A stretch of 64,000 nucleotides of DNA, taken from positions 50,259,048 to 50,323,047 of the forward strand of contig CM055105.1 in assembly GCA_029204225.1 (NCBI GenBank). Reading direction: 5' to 3'. Source of the DNA: Diphasiastrum complanatum (taxonomy: Eukaryota > Streptophyta > Lycopodiopsida > Lycopodiales > Lycopodiaceae). Below, one piece after another: positions 1-12,326 of the stretch. Each line of letters begins with the position of its first letter. The first letter of the stretch is position 1. Below the pieces are notes generated by a model. That model was not told the DNA's origin, did not search any database, and was given only the letters and a program-made list of their open reading frames with translations. Made by a program: the position numbers and the translations under genes.

Positions 1-1844
<1,844 letters not shown>

Positions 1845-2016
1845 TCTTTATTAATGTCCATGAAATACCCTAAGGTATATAGGACTGAAAAAGTATGCAC
1901 CGGTGGGAGCATGAAAGCTCTACCACCTAAAAGAACAAAGAAACAAGACTACAGGTAAACATGAAATAATGATGATAGACAAGGAGAGCCTTATCATCAT
2001 ATAAATGTCTCTTCGC

Positions 2017-2736
2017 CTATGAAATAGTGATGTAAAGTATGTTGAGACACTGTCTCTGAACGAACTGTGTCTCTCCGTCTCTGAGTGGATGGTCCGGCGG
2101 CGTCTCTGCCTGCCGTGAAGTTGTAGATCGTGGCATGTGGGCTGTCCGTCTCTCTAGTTGCTGACACTGTCTCTGTCGTCTATGCATGGAGGCGTCCGGG
2201 ATCTCAGCCTCTCCATCAGAATCAGTACTCTCATGCCTCTGCCTCCGACGTGATAAACACTCCTGTATGCTCAGCTGTATCAAGGGGGAGGTGTCAGCGT
2301 CTAGTCTCGCCATACGTAGGTCCGCCATCTCTCGGATCATCAGCGCAACACATCTGGGATCCTCATACGATATCAAGATAGAGAGTGGGAGTGGATGATC
2401 CTGAAACAAGCAGTAGTATCTCCCTCGGATCTCATAGTAGGCTGGGCACTTGAAGAGAAAATGAAACTCATCTTCTACGTCGTGTGTATCACACATACTA
2501 CAAATCCGAGCATCTCTCGAGATGCCACTGTATCTGCCAGTCTCAATGGCTAGCTGGTGCGAGGAAACCTGAAACGGACCCATCACTATCCGCAGTCTGT
2601 GTGAGATACTATCCACTAGATATCCGGGAATAGTAGGATACCCATCATGATTCCGAGATAGAAAATGTGTCCGATAAAACTCCGTCTTCACCCCAAATGG
2701 AACCTGCCAAGTGCTCTGAAGATATGCTCTATACAA
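2017..2736 (-). pseudogene. LINE C-terminal zf-RVT region
   Basis: A 239-codon open stretch that includes CSMCDTHDVEDEFHFLFKCP. This is the C-x2-C...H-x4-C pattern of the zinc-binding domain that follows the RT in many plant LINEs. The last 100 residues are Arg/Gln-rich and low complexity. It belongs with the RT fragment at 2946-3603 on the same strand, but the 210 bp between them are out of frame, so the product would not be made as one protein. The initiating Met is arbitrary because the natural protein is a polyprotein. Confidence 0.75.
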
Positions 2737-2945
2737 GTTTCCTCGAATATACTAATGTGTACCCGTCGGTAGATCCGTAATGTGAATACTCTATGTGGAG
2801 AGGAGACGACAGGCCTGGGAATACCACGAAAAGGAGTAGTCCCAGAGAATGTAGGTGTTGTAATGATGCCAAAGTTGCTGCAGCATAGTGTGTGTCTCTA
2901 TCCTAAAGATCCTCCAAGCGCTGTATGAATGTGACGAATCTGAAG

Positions 2946-3603
2946 TCATGAAATACGTGCCCACTCGGTAGCTGTTAGGCCCGTACTCCATGTCTCTGAT
3001 GCGTAAAGTGCTGAGGGAACTACCATAGTATCAAAGAGTCGACACTTACTAGTCGCATCTCTAATGTGTGAGCTGAAACATAATCTCTCCAAATCTACCA
3101 ATGATGCATAGCCCTTCCGTAATCGGAAAAATGTCGCCTGTCGCATACTGAAAGTGGGACCAGAGAATACCACACCCAGGTATGTGTAAGAGTCAACTAC
3201 CTCAAGTGGATGTTCCTCCCATAGAAGCTCCTGTTGCATCATGAAGGATCTAGAGGTGTTAAACACCATAACTTTGGTTTTGGCCACATTCACTGACAAT
3301 CCCCACTGAATACAAAAGGAGTGGAGCACATCCAGATGTTGTTGCAGGCCTTCTCTCATCTTCGAAAGCAAAACCACATCATCAGCATATAATAAGATAG
3401 CAATAATGAGGTCACCCAATGTGCAACCCTCACCTCCCTCTGCCCGTATAACTTGCTCAAGCTCATCTATATATAAACCAAAGAGTGTAGGTGAGAGAAG
3501 ACATCCCTGCTTAACCCCAATAGTGCTCTCTATCTCTGGTGATACAACTCCTGATACTCGGATCTGGTGGCCTCTTCTACTATGTCCGGAGAGAATATAT
3601 TAG
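2946..3603 (-). pseudogene. LINE reverse transcriptase fragment (YADD)
   Basis: The translated minus strand has the RT fingers/palm block with KQGCLLSPTLFGLYIDEL (coded near 3515-3462), then the catalytic LLYADDVVLL (near 3390), then the downstream G-L-S-V-N-xx-K-T-K motif typical of non-LTR RTs. It ends in the thumb-like region with TYLGVVFSG. The YADD aspartates are present. The part before KQGC is in a shifted frame with a stop near 3530, and the N-terminal RT, endonuclease and ORF1 are absent. In life this enzyme would prime reverse transcription at a nicked target. This copy is a truncated relic. Confidence 0.85.
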
Positions 3604-3949
3604 AGGTACATGTGTATCGGTGTGTGGGAAGTGGAGGAGTATCAGGTACAGTGTACAACGATGTGGCATAGATCACCCATGTGCTAAGATCTATGATCTG
3701 GGGTGGAGGTGCTCGTGAAAGGAATTCTTGCAAAAAGAGTGCAACGAGGAGGTAAAGAGAAGGTCCATCATCTTCTTCCCTTGATAAATTTTGTATGCAA
3801 TTTTCTTTCTGCGGGTGGTTCTACGATATACATGAGATAAGTCCTTTGCAAGATGAGGGAGGTGGCAGCATGCATAAATCAAGTTCAGATGAAATTGGCT
3901 ACATTCGTGGTCATACCAGGGGTTATGCGGTCTATGTCGTATTCTAACA

Positions 3950-4310
3950 ATTGTAGTATATCATGTAAATGTCAAAAAGTAGACAAACTCCTATGTACAC
4001 AAAATAGACATTGTCTAAATGATTACTTGAGTATTCGCTTAATCATGTATAGTCATGCATTGTCCACATTACAATGGCATGTACCTATAATCCCTCTCAT
4101 GTAAGGGGCATGAAATGTTATATGCTTTTATCCCTTTCCACAAATCTTCCAACTCATTGATAAGTGGTTCAAGATACACATCCATGTTCTTGCCAACATA
4201 ATGTGTCCCTTTTTTGTACTCAACCAAGGTGGAATATTATGATTTACAAAGCAAACAGGCCAAATGGACCACATCACTGCTCTCATTTAATGGTAATAGT
4301 GATTGGAGTG
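3950..4310 (-). pseudogene. CACTA (En/Spm) TNP2-type transposase fragment
   Basis: Minus-strand translation gives WSIWPVCFVNHNIPPWL (about 4285-4230), then, after a frame change, a block with GKNMDVYLEPLINELEDLW (about 4180-4120), then a T-I-H-D motif (about 4045). These match the order of the Transposase_21/TNP2 core: the 'WPV..YN.PPW' block, 'GK.IDV.L.PL..EL..LW', and the '(T/W)I.D.PA' block. At least one frameshift and several stops show it is dead. The gypsy element at 4417 inserted just upstream of it in the transposase's own direction. Short open frames at 17.85-18.3 kb may be its separated N-terminal side, but I could not recognise them. Confidence 0.7.
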
Positions 4311-4411
4311 GCCAACATGAATATCTACTTCTAATGAACCTTTTTACTAATGGTTGCAAGCTAGGTGGAAGAGGAAGGTCAGACAAAGGACCTAGAATGG
4401 CTTTTGACATA

Positions 4412-4416
4412 TCAAT
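4412..4416. repeat. Target-site duplication TCAAT (left copy)
   Basis: TCAAT directly precedes the 5' LTR at 4417 and recurs directly after the 3' LTR at 17849-17853. A 5-bp duplication is standard for Ty3/gypsy integration and fixes both borders of the outer element. Confidence 0.85.
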
Positions 4417-4939
4417 TGTTATGTCCATGACCAGTACATAGGATATAGTATACTCCTAGTCTTGGATACATGGTACTCCAGTGAAACAAGCTGTTAGTTA
4501 TGCCACGTCATACTGGACATGACCCGAAAGTAACTAATATCCTTGTGAGGCCCAGAACACACTAAGTGGAGTTTAGACAAGGTAATGAGACAGTGTATGC
4601 ATGTGTAAAGTTATCAATTGAAATTCTATGAATTGTTGGTCCATGTATAGGACTCTATTCTAGGTGAATCTATGTATAGGGAACATAGGGCTATGCATGG
4701 CTATGTGCCCAGGATGCATTAGGCTCTATATAAGAGGTCCAAACTTGCCCTACTCCTCATCATGGTTCATGATTCATTGCCAGGCTCTCACTCTACATTC
4801 ATGCTTCTTGTTCATTGGCTTGGGGGTGAGGCTTCTAAAGATTGATTGGATGCTTCTACTTGGTTGGGTGGTTTCTCCACAATGTGTTATCCTTTTGTGT
4901 TTAGGATTTGTAAGCAGGATCTAAGGAGCTTCCCTTATA
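4417..4939 (+). repeat. 5' LTR of the outer gypsy element
   Basis: 523 bp, almost collinear with 17327-17848. It begins TGTTATGTCC (TGGTATGTCC in the 3' copy) and ends CCCTTATA, so the termini are TG...TA rather than TG...CA. A TATATAA promoter-like box lies at 4727-4733. The PBS begins two bases after the LTR end. Confidence 0.92.
4727..4733 (+). promoter_or_regulatory. Putative LTR TATA box
   Basis: TATATAA within GGCTCTATATAAGAGG, conserved in the 3' LTR at 17636-17642. It is the only good TATA candidate in the LTR, so it is the likely core promoter of the element. Confidence 0.55.
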
Positions 4940-4940
4940 G

Positions 4941-4952
4941 TGGTATCAGAGC
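4941..4952 (+). promoter_or_regulatory. Primer-binding site, tRNA-iMet type
   Basis: TGGTATCAGAGC, the standard plant retrotransposon sequence complementary to the 3' end of initiator tRNA-Met. It sits one base after the 5' LTR. It would prime minus-strand DNA synthesis. Confidence 0.9.
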
Positions 4953-6763
4953 AAGGATTACAAGCTTGGAGAGGTGGTGCTTTTCATTGGAGCTTGGTGG
5001 TATTCAACTAGTATTCTCATCCAAGGAGAGGAGCAAGGTTGCAAGTTGGTGGATCTTCCCAAATTCAATTTGCATGTTCCATATCTCTCTCAAATTCATT
5101 AGGGTTTATGGCGAATTGTGCTAGGAAATCAATTTTGGTGTCTTTTTTGGAGTTTTAGCATGTGTAGCTCAAAACTAGTGAAGGATCTGAAATTTCTAGC
5201 AAGTTAATTCACTTTGAAATAGTTGAAATTCAGTTTGCATGTTGGATCTTCCCATGTATTTGGATTCTAGGCTCTTTTGTGGCCAAATTTGGCTTGTTTT
5301 CCATGTTTTTGGCACAAAATGGAGGGTAGAATTCAAAATCGAGCAAGATCAGATCAATTGATTGGTTGTAACTCTGTATTTTGGATTTCATGTGGATTTG
5401 GAAAATGTTCTTGCCATTAATTTCCAATTGTGCATGGTGAAAAAACCTAGAAAGGGCTAAAATTCACGATTTTTGCTTGTTTTTTCATGAAATTGGATGG
5501 TAGGAGGTTGTTGAGCATCAATTGAGATTGGGAAAAGATGAATCATAGTCTTTTGAAGCTGTCCTAGAAGTTAGAGCCAAGAATTTCAGCAATTGGGTTT
5601 GTAGGAAGTCAAAAAGTGTCAAAAATTGACCAATTTTGGTGAATTTGGGGGATGGAGTTCTCTAAATCCATAAGGGGATCATTCTGGATTTTTTCCAGCA
5701 TGATTTGTATTCCTTTTTACCTTCCCAACAAGCTATCAGACCTGTAATTTTATGGGTAGAGGCTTATGTTTCAATTCTATCAAGTTTGTAGCAATTTTGA
5801 CTTCTAGAAACCAAGAATTCATGGTTCTCAGCCCATACTGCTTCATAGGATCTGTATGAGGGCTTCATGGAACTCTTAGAGACCATTTAGGACTGTTTGG
5901 ATCATCACTTTACAGCTTGGTTGAGCGTTTGCACGTTTTTTGGCAATTTGGTCTTAATTGGCTGTTCTGAACTCGCACGTGTGAATCCTAGGTGGCAGGT
6001 CGATGTGGCAAGTGTCTTGCTCACTGGGTCTCCCTTTGTAATGAGCTTTACAGCACCCAATTTGGTGTACTGTAGCCAAAGATATGAGCATCTGAAGTTT
6101 TGCAATTTTGTGAGCAGAATTGGTAAAATTTTCAATTGTTCTGATTGCATGCATGACAGTTTCCTATTTTGAAGTACTGTGCTTGCATGGAATGTCTGCA
6201 TGTGATTTCTCTGAATGATTCTGACATGCATAAGTTGGTTAAATCTGTTTTGAGTGGTCATACGCATGTACTCTGACGGTTAGATACAAAATTGGATTTT
6301 ATAGTTGACAATTTTTGTAGAGCTGAATTTTTACGTAAAATTCTGTAAAGTAAAAATCAATTTAATGTCGAATGTCTTGCATGCCTGATGGACATTAGTG
6401 AAATAAAATTAAGAATCGAACAAGAAATCGAATTTTCGATTTCGATTGCTTAATAACTGATTGTGATTTTTTATGAATTTTTAGAAAACTTAAAAAAAAT
6501 TTAAAAAATTAAAAGTGTGAAAACTTGAAATTTTTAGTTTTTTCTAGTTTCTTGTAATATCTATGAAATTGACTAAAATTAGTGATTTGACCATACTGGA
6601 GTCAATTTCAGTCAGTTTTTGGTCAACAATACTTCACTATGAGTTAATCAGATATTAACTAAATTTAGTAATTTCCAGGATAGATATATCGGGAAGGCTG
6701 AAGATAACTTCAAATCAAGCTGCAAATCCAGGTGCGCCATCTTATATGGTGATTTGTTAGCAG
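4953..6763 (+). other. Long untranslated leader of the outer gypsy element
   Basis: About 1.8 kb between the PBS and the first gag-like codons. It is AT-rich with many short broken frames; no domain was recognised. A long leader of this kind is common in plant gypsy elements. Confidence 0.6.
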
Positions 6764-7011
6764 TTGAGTACGGCACTAAATGACATGAATAATCGTAATC
6801 AGATGAGAGATCAGCAAATGGAGGTTCTTTTGAATCAAGTCAAATTGATGTCTTCACCCAATCTCGGTTTTCAACCGGAGATTTATTCGGGCGAGAAGAA
6901 GGAGAAGAAACCTGAGGTCGTAGAGGACTGGCTGTCCAAGTGGAGTAGTTACTTCAAACTGCACGGTGTTCCTGATGAGAAGAAAATTGAAAGTGTCATG
7001 AAATCAAGATT
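6764..7011 (+). pseudogene. gag N-terminal fragment of the outer gypsy element
   Basis: About 82 codons containing a hydrophilic, Gln/Asn-rich start and then a stretch with VVEDWLSKWSSYFKLHGVPD, which resembles the start of a gypsy gag capsid region. It stops where the coding match jumps abruptly to the RT C-terminus. Capsid C-terminal half, zinc knuckle, protease and RT catalytic core are all missing. The Met at 6764 is the first in frame, but the native start may lie upstream. Confidence 0.6.
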
Positions 7012-7640
7012 GTGATTGAGTGGCCAATTTCAGAAATTGTGAGGCAGGTAAAGTTTTTTTTAGGTTTTACACTTTTCTTCAAGAGATTTAATGAGGATTA
7101 TGCTAAGGTAGCAGCACCGCTTAATAATCTGACAAAAGGAATTGTTAATAAAAAGAAAAAGAGGAATCAACCTAGTCCGCCTGTTGTTTGGAATGAGGAA
7201 TTGAATCAGTGTTTTGACAAAACTTAAAACAATGGTTGTTTCATCTCCCATGTTACAAATTGCAAATCCTTATTTATCTTACATCGTGAGAACCGACGTA
7301 AGTGATGTTGCAGTTGGAGCAGTTCTATTACAAATGGATAGGCCACTAGCGTTCGAAAGCAAAAAATTCAGTGGTCCTCAGTTGTGTTATACTACGTAGG
7401 AAAATGAATTGTTTGCTATAATCCATGCACTTAAAACCTGGAGATACTACTTGTATGGTAGTAAGTTTGTAGTGTATACGGATCACCAGCCTCTTAAGTA
7501 TTTTTGTAATCAACATGATCTTTGGGGGAGAAAAGCTCGATGGGCTGAATTGATGCAAGAATTTGATCATGAAATTCATCACATAAGAGACACCTCAATC
7601 AAGTTGCAGATGCTCTTAGTTGGATCGGTAAACTGAACGA
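7012..7640 (+). pseudogene. gypsy RT C-terminus and RNase H, broken
   Basis: Starts with the RT end motif (V-I-E-W-P then V-R-Q-V-K-x-F-L-G-F), continues through the connection (A-A-P-L-N-N-L-T-K) and reaches the RNase H region with RTDVSDVAVGAVL, the E-N-E-L-F-A-I-I-H-A-L helix and VYTDHQPLKYF. The RNase H acidic residues (first D, the E of ENEL, the D of TDH) are visible. It is broken by a frame change near 7215 and an in-frame TAG at about 7397, where related copies read Gln. The RT YxDD box lies in the deleted part. Confidence 0.85.
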
Positions 7641-7641
7641 G

Positions 7642-8018
7642 TTGTCATTCACCCAGATTTCTACGAATCTATATCTTTCGCTGAGAGGAAAATATGAATC
7701 AGATTCCCATTTTGGTCACATTTGGAACATTGTTCAGACCGGAAGAAATGTGGATAGTGTTGAGTCAGAAACACAGGGGACTCAACTAACTAAGAAAGAT
7801 AAGAAGATTGTGGAACAGTTCACCATTGTCATTCACCCAGATTTCTACGAATCTATATCTTTCGCTGAGAGAAAAATATGAATCAGATTCCCATTTTGGT
7901 CACATTTGGAACATAGTTCAGACCGAAAGAAATGAGGATAGTGGATAGTGTTGAGTCAGAAACACAAGGGACTCAACTAACTAAGAAAGATAAGAAGATT
8001 GTGGAACAGTTCACCATT
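7642..8018 (+). repeat. Tandem duplication in the RNase H-integrase linker
   Basis: Unit 1 (7642-7827) and unit 2 (7828-8018) are about 185 and 191 bp long and nearly identical, with an extra 7 bp (GATAGTG) in the second. The related gypsy fragment at 49.8-50.05 kb has only one copy, so the duplication is derived. Confidence 0.9.
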
Positions 8019-8119
8019 CGAGATGGATTGCTATTTCAGAATGGAAAATTTTGCATACTTGGTGATGACGAGCTCAAACGGAAGATTTTGTCTGAATGTC
8101 ATGACATACCCTGTGCAGG
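8019..8119 (+). pseudogene. Start of gypsy integrase (left of the nested insertion)
   Basis: The frame reads into the integrase zinc-binding region: R-D-G-L-L-F-Q-N-G-K, then S-E-C-H-D-I-P-C-A-G, which would be followed by H-P-G. The nested element enters right after the CAG codon region, at 8119. The interrupted frame resumes at about 16073. The homologous unbroken stretch can be seen at 50.03-50.14 kb. Confidence 0.85.
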
Positions 8120-10338
8120 TGTTAGCCGATATTTCCGCACGGAAAATCGGGCTAATATTGAAGTTTAAGTTTGCAATAATTGAAAAAATCGACATGTAAA
8201 ACTCGGATATTAGAGAAAAATCGGCACAAATTTGTCTTAGAATTGGGTCCCAGCCCGTCCTAAATGAGGCTAGAGCAAATTTTGCGGCCTTAGAAATGGC
8301 CGGTAAATATTTTACGGCTTTTCAAAAAAATGGCCAACTGTAAAAAAAATAGCCGGTATAACCCCGCTAAAATCTCACCATGTACTGAGTCCACTTTTAC
8401 TAATATATGATCACTCAGTGTATTTTTCAGGAAAACCATGTTGTTGTGGGAGACCTAGTCATCAATGCCGAAAAAGTCAACCACAGAAGAAAAAATCGAA
8501 AAAGAAAAGTTTCGGGTAAAAACGGGACCGAAAAATATGGATTCAGTGTCAAGGAGTCACAGAAACCCTCACGGCAAAGTTTGGGCAATTTACGGGCAAT
8601 TAACGAAATGTGCGGGCCAAGTGGTTACCCAACAGGCCAAAAATTCAGACAAATGAGCAGTAGGCGCATGACCATTGAAAAATCGAAGAAAGGCCAAAAA
8701 CGAAGGTACCCAAAGAAAAAATGAATGCCGCCTACTAAAAATAGGGGTTGAAAAAGGGCCTCACCCAAAATTTGGATAATAAATGCCAAAACACCTTGGA
8801 GGCTATAAAAATTGGGAGGTACACCCACTAGCCATTGACAGTTTGTTAGTTACTACTATTGGATGGTAGTTACTATATTTAAGGAGGAATTATAGCTCCA
8901 ATGTGGAGTGATGGCCGTTTAGGGTTTACTTGTGGGAGTTGATCGTTACTTTTGCTTGGTGTTAATGCTTGTTTGGATGTTGCATTGCTCCTCTTGTGTG
9001 TGGTGAATGTTTGAAGGTGAGCATTGCGACAGTTAGTTGTTTGTTGGTCAAAAATTGTGACCTTCCATCACTATCTACAAATGGAAAAATCCGATTCTTA
9101 GACCTACTACGACCTTTCGATCGCTGTCCACAGAGAAAATTAGAGATTTATAACCTCTGAGTGTTGCTCACAACCTGCCTACACTTGCTCGAGACCTGTA
9201 TTGCCTGCCTGTGGCCCTGCACTACCTAGTTGCGGCCTATCCACCTTTGCTACGTCCTATTACAAGCTGTTTGTGGCCCTGCGACCTACCTGCTGGCCTG
9301 TACCACTTGCCTGCGGCTGGTTCCAAGCCTGTTTGCGGCCAGTTGCCCTACCTATGACCCTGAACCTCTGTTTGCGACTCTCTGTCAAGCCTGCCTGCGG
9401 ATTTTTTGCCACGCTCTGCCCGTGTGTGGCTCGTTGTGGACCTGCACCTGCTTGCCTGTGAAAAAATCAGACTTCTACAATCTGTCAGCGACCTACCTAC
9501 AGCCAATACCAGTTGGTTGCGGATTTCCGATGGCCGGTTACAGTAAAAAATCAACCTCTAATAGCCTGCCAGCGAACTAGAATCCTGTTGCAGGCTCTGA
9601 TCGCTACCCACTGCCGAAAATCAGATCTCTTGTGGTTTGTTCTTCACCGACCGCCTGAGACAAAGCAAGTGCCAAGCAACAAACGGGAGGCGACATGGGA
9701 AGAAGGCGGCATTCATGACTAGTTGGACTCTCCGACAAACCGGTTACCTCACACGTATCTGAGGTAATTTGCATTCAATACCATTGTCTAAGATACAGTT
9801 TGCGAATGTCGTTTTACATATCGTACTGTATTCCATGTGTAGTGAATCAAAATTTTCATTCCACAATTGTGGCTTTTTGGTTGTACTAAATGATTCATCT
9901 TTATACGCCATTAGGAAATCGCATCTGTACTATGTATGAAACCATCAAAGTTATACATGGAGTAGTTTTACCATTTACGAGATTTTTACAAGTATTCTAG
10001 GGATGCAAGTTTTAAGGGACATCGTTTCGATGAATGAGATAATACTAATTTAAGTTTCGATATGCATTAATCAAAACTTGCACCTTGTGGTTGTGTCCAT
10101 TTAACCAAGTGAATAATGGAAAGTTTTGTAGTGAATCGTGTTTTTTTAGAACTCAGGTTGGAATTATAGTCGTGCATGAAAAATGTTGTGTGGTTAATTA
10201 GAGCAATGAGGGTTTCTCATTTCCGACTTAGCAACCGAAGCTAAGGATAATTAGCTAGGGTTATTGGCGTCGTATTGCACTGATTATTGCGATGTGATTA
10301 TGAAAAAGTAAAGAAATGTGCTTTTGCTCTATGATAAA
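8120..10338 (+). repeat. 5' LTR of the nested element, internally deleted
   Basis: Collinear with the 3' copy except for two deletions: near 8847 (matching about 13049-13490 in the 3' LTR) and near 9050 (matching about 13701-14133). It also stops matching at about 10338, although the 3' copy runs a further ~620 bp. Nucleotide difference is about 8 % in the first 365 bp but about 3 % over the last 600 bp. The deleted block contains the putative TATA box. Confidence 0.85.
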
Positions 10339-10570
10339 CCTGTTAAACAAGTTGGTTAACACCAATAAGGAGCGAGATACCTGGAAGCAGAAGTACAATG
10401 ACCTCAAGGAGGCTAGTGAAAGATGGCAGATAAGCCATAGGGAGGGGTATAAAGGGCAGGAAAAGATCCTAGCCAACACCAAGGTGGAACTAGCTGCAAC
10501 CGAAACTACCGTAGCCATGCTACTAGGCAGTTATATGAGTATCAGAGAAAAGAAACTGCAAGAGGACCAA
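10316..10570 (+). pseudogene. Coiled-coil-like ORF in the nested element, unassigned
   Basis: The first ~85 codons give a charged helix-rich sequence (N-K-E-R-D-T-W-K-Q-K-Y-N-D-L-K-E-A-S-E-R-W, then alternating Lys/Glu with regular Leu/Ala) that looks like a coiled coil. The ATG lies inside the LTR end, so the true start is unknown. After about 10570 the composition changes and the frame no longer looks coded. I do not recognise the family. Coiled-coil accessory or gag proteins occur in large gypsy elements, which is only a loose parallel. Confidence 0.4.
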
Positions 10571-10971
10571 TCAGACCTCAGAGTTTCCGCAACCCTTTAC
10601 CCGCTTACCTTGTGCACCGCAAGGAAATTTTGTCGGACAGTTTGTTCTACGAAATTTTTTATGCTTATAGCTTATATCTACCGCCCATGGAATTTCTACT
10701 AGATATCCAAGTTTTTGAGCTACAACCATCCACGAGTTCCGCCCTCAGATTCACATGGCCACTCATCCCAGGTAGTTTTGAAAACTACAAAGATTCCTGC
10801 GAGAGCTTATGTAGGTTCTCAGTTGTTGCCGCGCACCAGAAAGATGATATCATTAGATTGGCCGGCCACTATGCCTACTGCCTGTAGAATTGGCTACTAC
10901 AACCTTGGGGCGCTAAGACTAAACCCACCAGGATTCACCTTACCAAATGGTGGTACAATCCCAATGCGTCC

Positions 10972-11220
10972 ATGGAGTCAGGAGCAGACCTAGCATTGTA
11001 CATGCGGATGCGTGACAGAACTTCCAGGGAACGCAAAACCCTAAATGAGATGTTTTATTTTAAGTTCCTTGAAGGTGCCGATCCAGCCCTTGTGGATGTG
11101 GCAGAAGTGGACCCCAATTACACCGGGGGGGTTGAAAAACCAACGGACAGAAATGTGCAGGAATGCACTGTAACCATCCACCTCACTATTATGCATCATA
11201 CACTAGACATGGTATGGTGA
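10972..11220 (+). pseudogene. Short coding-like fragment in the nested element, unassigned
   Basis: About 60 codons with a convincing protein-like composition (a stretch with M-R-M-R-D-R-T-S-R-E-R-K-T-L-N-E-M then F-L-E-G-A-D-P-A-L-V-D). It lies downstream of the coiled-coil piece in the same element and may be part of the same degraded protein. No known domain recognised. Confidence 0.35.
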
Positions 11221-11339
11221 GCATCTGTTGCAAGTCTCAGTTTTCTATGCATACATATTTATTGCATCTCTATAAAAATTATGAGCTGCATTTGGGCATT
11301 TGCTAACTTCTATGGGCATAGATGAATGTATAGACGCAT

Positions 11340-11545
11340 AGTTGAGGGGGGGTTGAGAGAGGAAAAAATGGGAACAAAAACAGTGCAGTGGGGTGGGGAG
11401 TGACTCCATCACCCAATGGGTAAGGCACAGAAGAAAAATATATATAAAAGAAAGAAAAGAAAACATAAAAAGAGAGAGAAAGAAAGACTGAGAGAAAAGT
11501 AAGAGAAAAAAGAGAAAAAAGAGAAAAAAGAAAGAGACTTCAACT
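11340..11545. repeat. Purine-rich low-complexity tract
   Basis: A G/A-rich stretch (GAGAAAAAAGAGAAAA-like units, densest at 11440-11540). The long Phe/Leu-rich open frame on the opposite strand is produced by this composition and is not a gene. Confidence 0.8.
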
Positions 11546-12326
11546 GTATGTATCAGACCTCGAACCAATTTGTGAGAATGAGTGACGCCTCGCACATCCA
11601 AAAGAGGTGAGGACGATTTTCCTAATTGATTCCATAGACTAGCGGAAAACCAGTACTTCCTAGCATCTTGTGTATTGGATCTTAGGACAGTAAGTTGTCC
11701 TACATGGACTACTGTCAAAATATAGGGCTTGAGAGAAGAGTCAGTATAGAGAGGAGACTAGATGGTTATTCCTTGTTGAATACGTTCTTAGAGAGTATAA
11801 GTTGAATGTCTAAACAAAAAAAGAATTGATAATTACCAGTCTGGACCGGTTTCAGAGTTGGGGCACTAAAGCCTCATTGCGTATGCATTCACACACACAT
11901 CAATGACGTACGGTGTTAGACACAATACTGATGACTTGCATCCATATCATCCCATCTCCAACCCTGAGATTTGCATTTGCATATCCCTCCATGCATGGGT
12001 CCGAAAGTGGGCATTGCCTTACATCTGATAGAATCGAGAGCATTTGCCATTTAGGTCACAGGTGGGTTTTTGCAGGCATGAAGATACCAAACTGTTCAAA
12101 GATGTTGTGGTTAAATCCAATCCGGTTGCAGATGGATCCTAAGGGCTAAATCGACGGCCTTTGGGTAGGAAGTTGTTGAAGACATCCTACCAACTCACTG
12201 TGGTTAGCATCACCTAGCAAGGGTGCTGAGCCCACTAAACTTGATCCACCACCAGGAGCTGGTCTGCGAAACCAGAGACTATGGGTCCGCCGTATGGGGA
12301 CCATCCTACCAAGTGGTAGTCGCCAA

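Larger units (their letters stand above)
10339..12326 (+). other. Internal region of the nested element
   Basis: About 2 kb between the LTRs. It contains two short coding-like pieces (see 10316-10570 and 10972-11220), a purine-rich tract at about 11440-11540, and otherwise non-coding sequence. No polypurine tract of normal form is visible directly before the 3' LTR at 12327, and no primer-binding site is visible at the left. Confidence 0.6.

Noticed and set aside
9201-9722. Cys/Leu/Pro-rich ORFs of 70-116 codons, with counterparts at 14290-14722
   Set aside because: They lie inside the LTR pair; the frames are not conserved between the two LTR copies and come from the CCTGC-rich tract.
11245-11718. 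157-codon minus-strand ORF with a long Phe/Leu run resembling a membrane protein
   Set aside because: The hydrophobic run is the complement of a purine-rich low-complexity tract in a retroelement.
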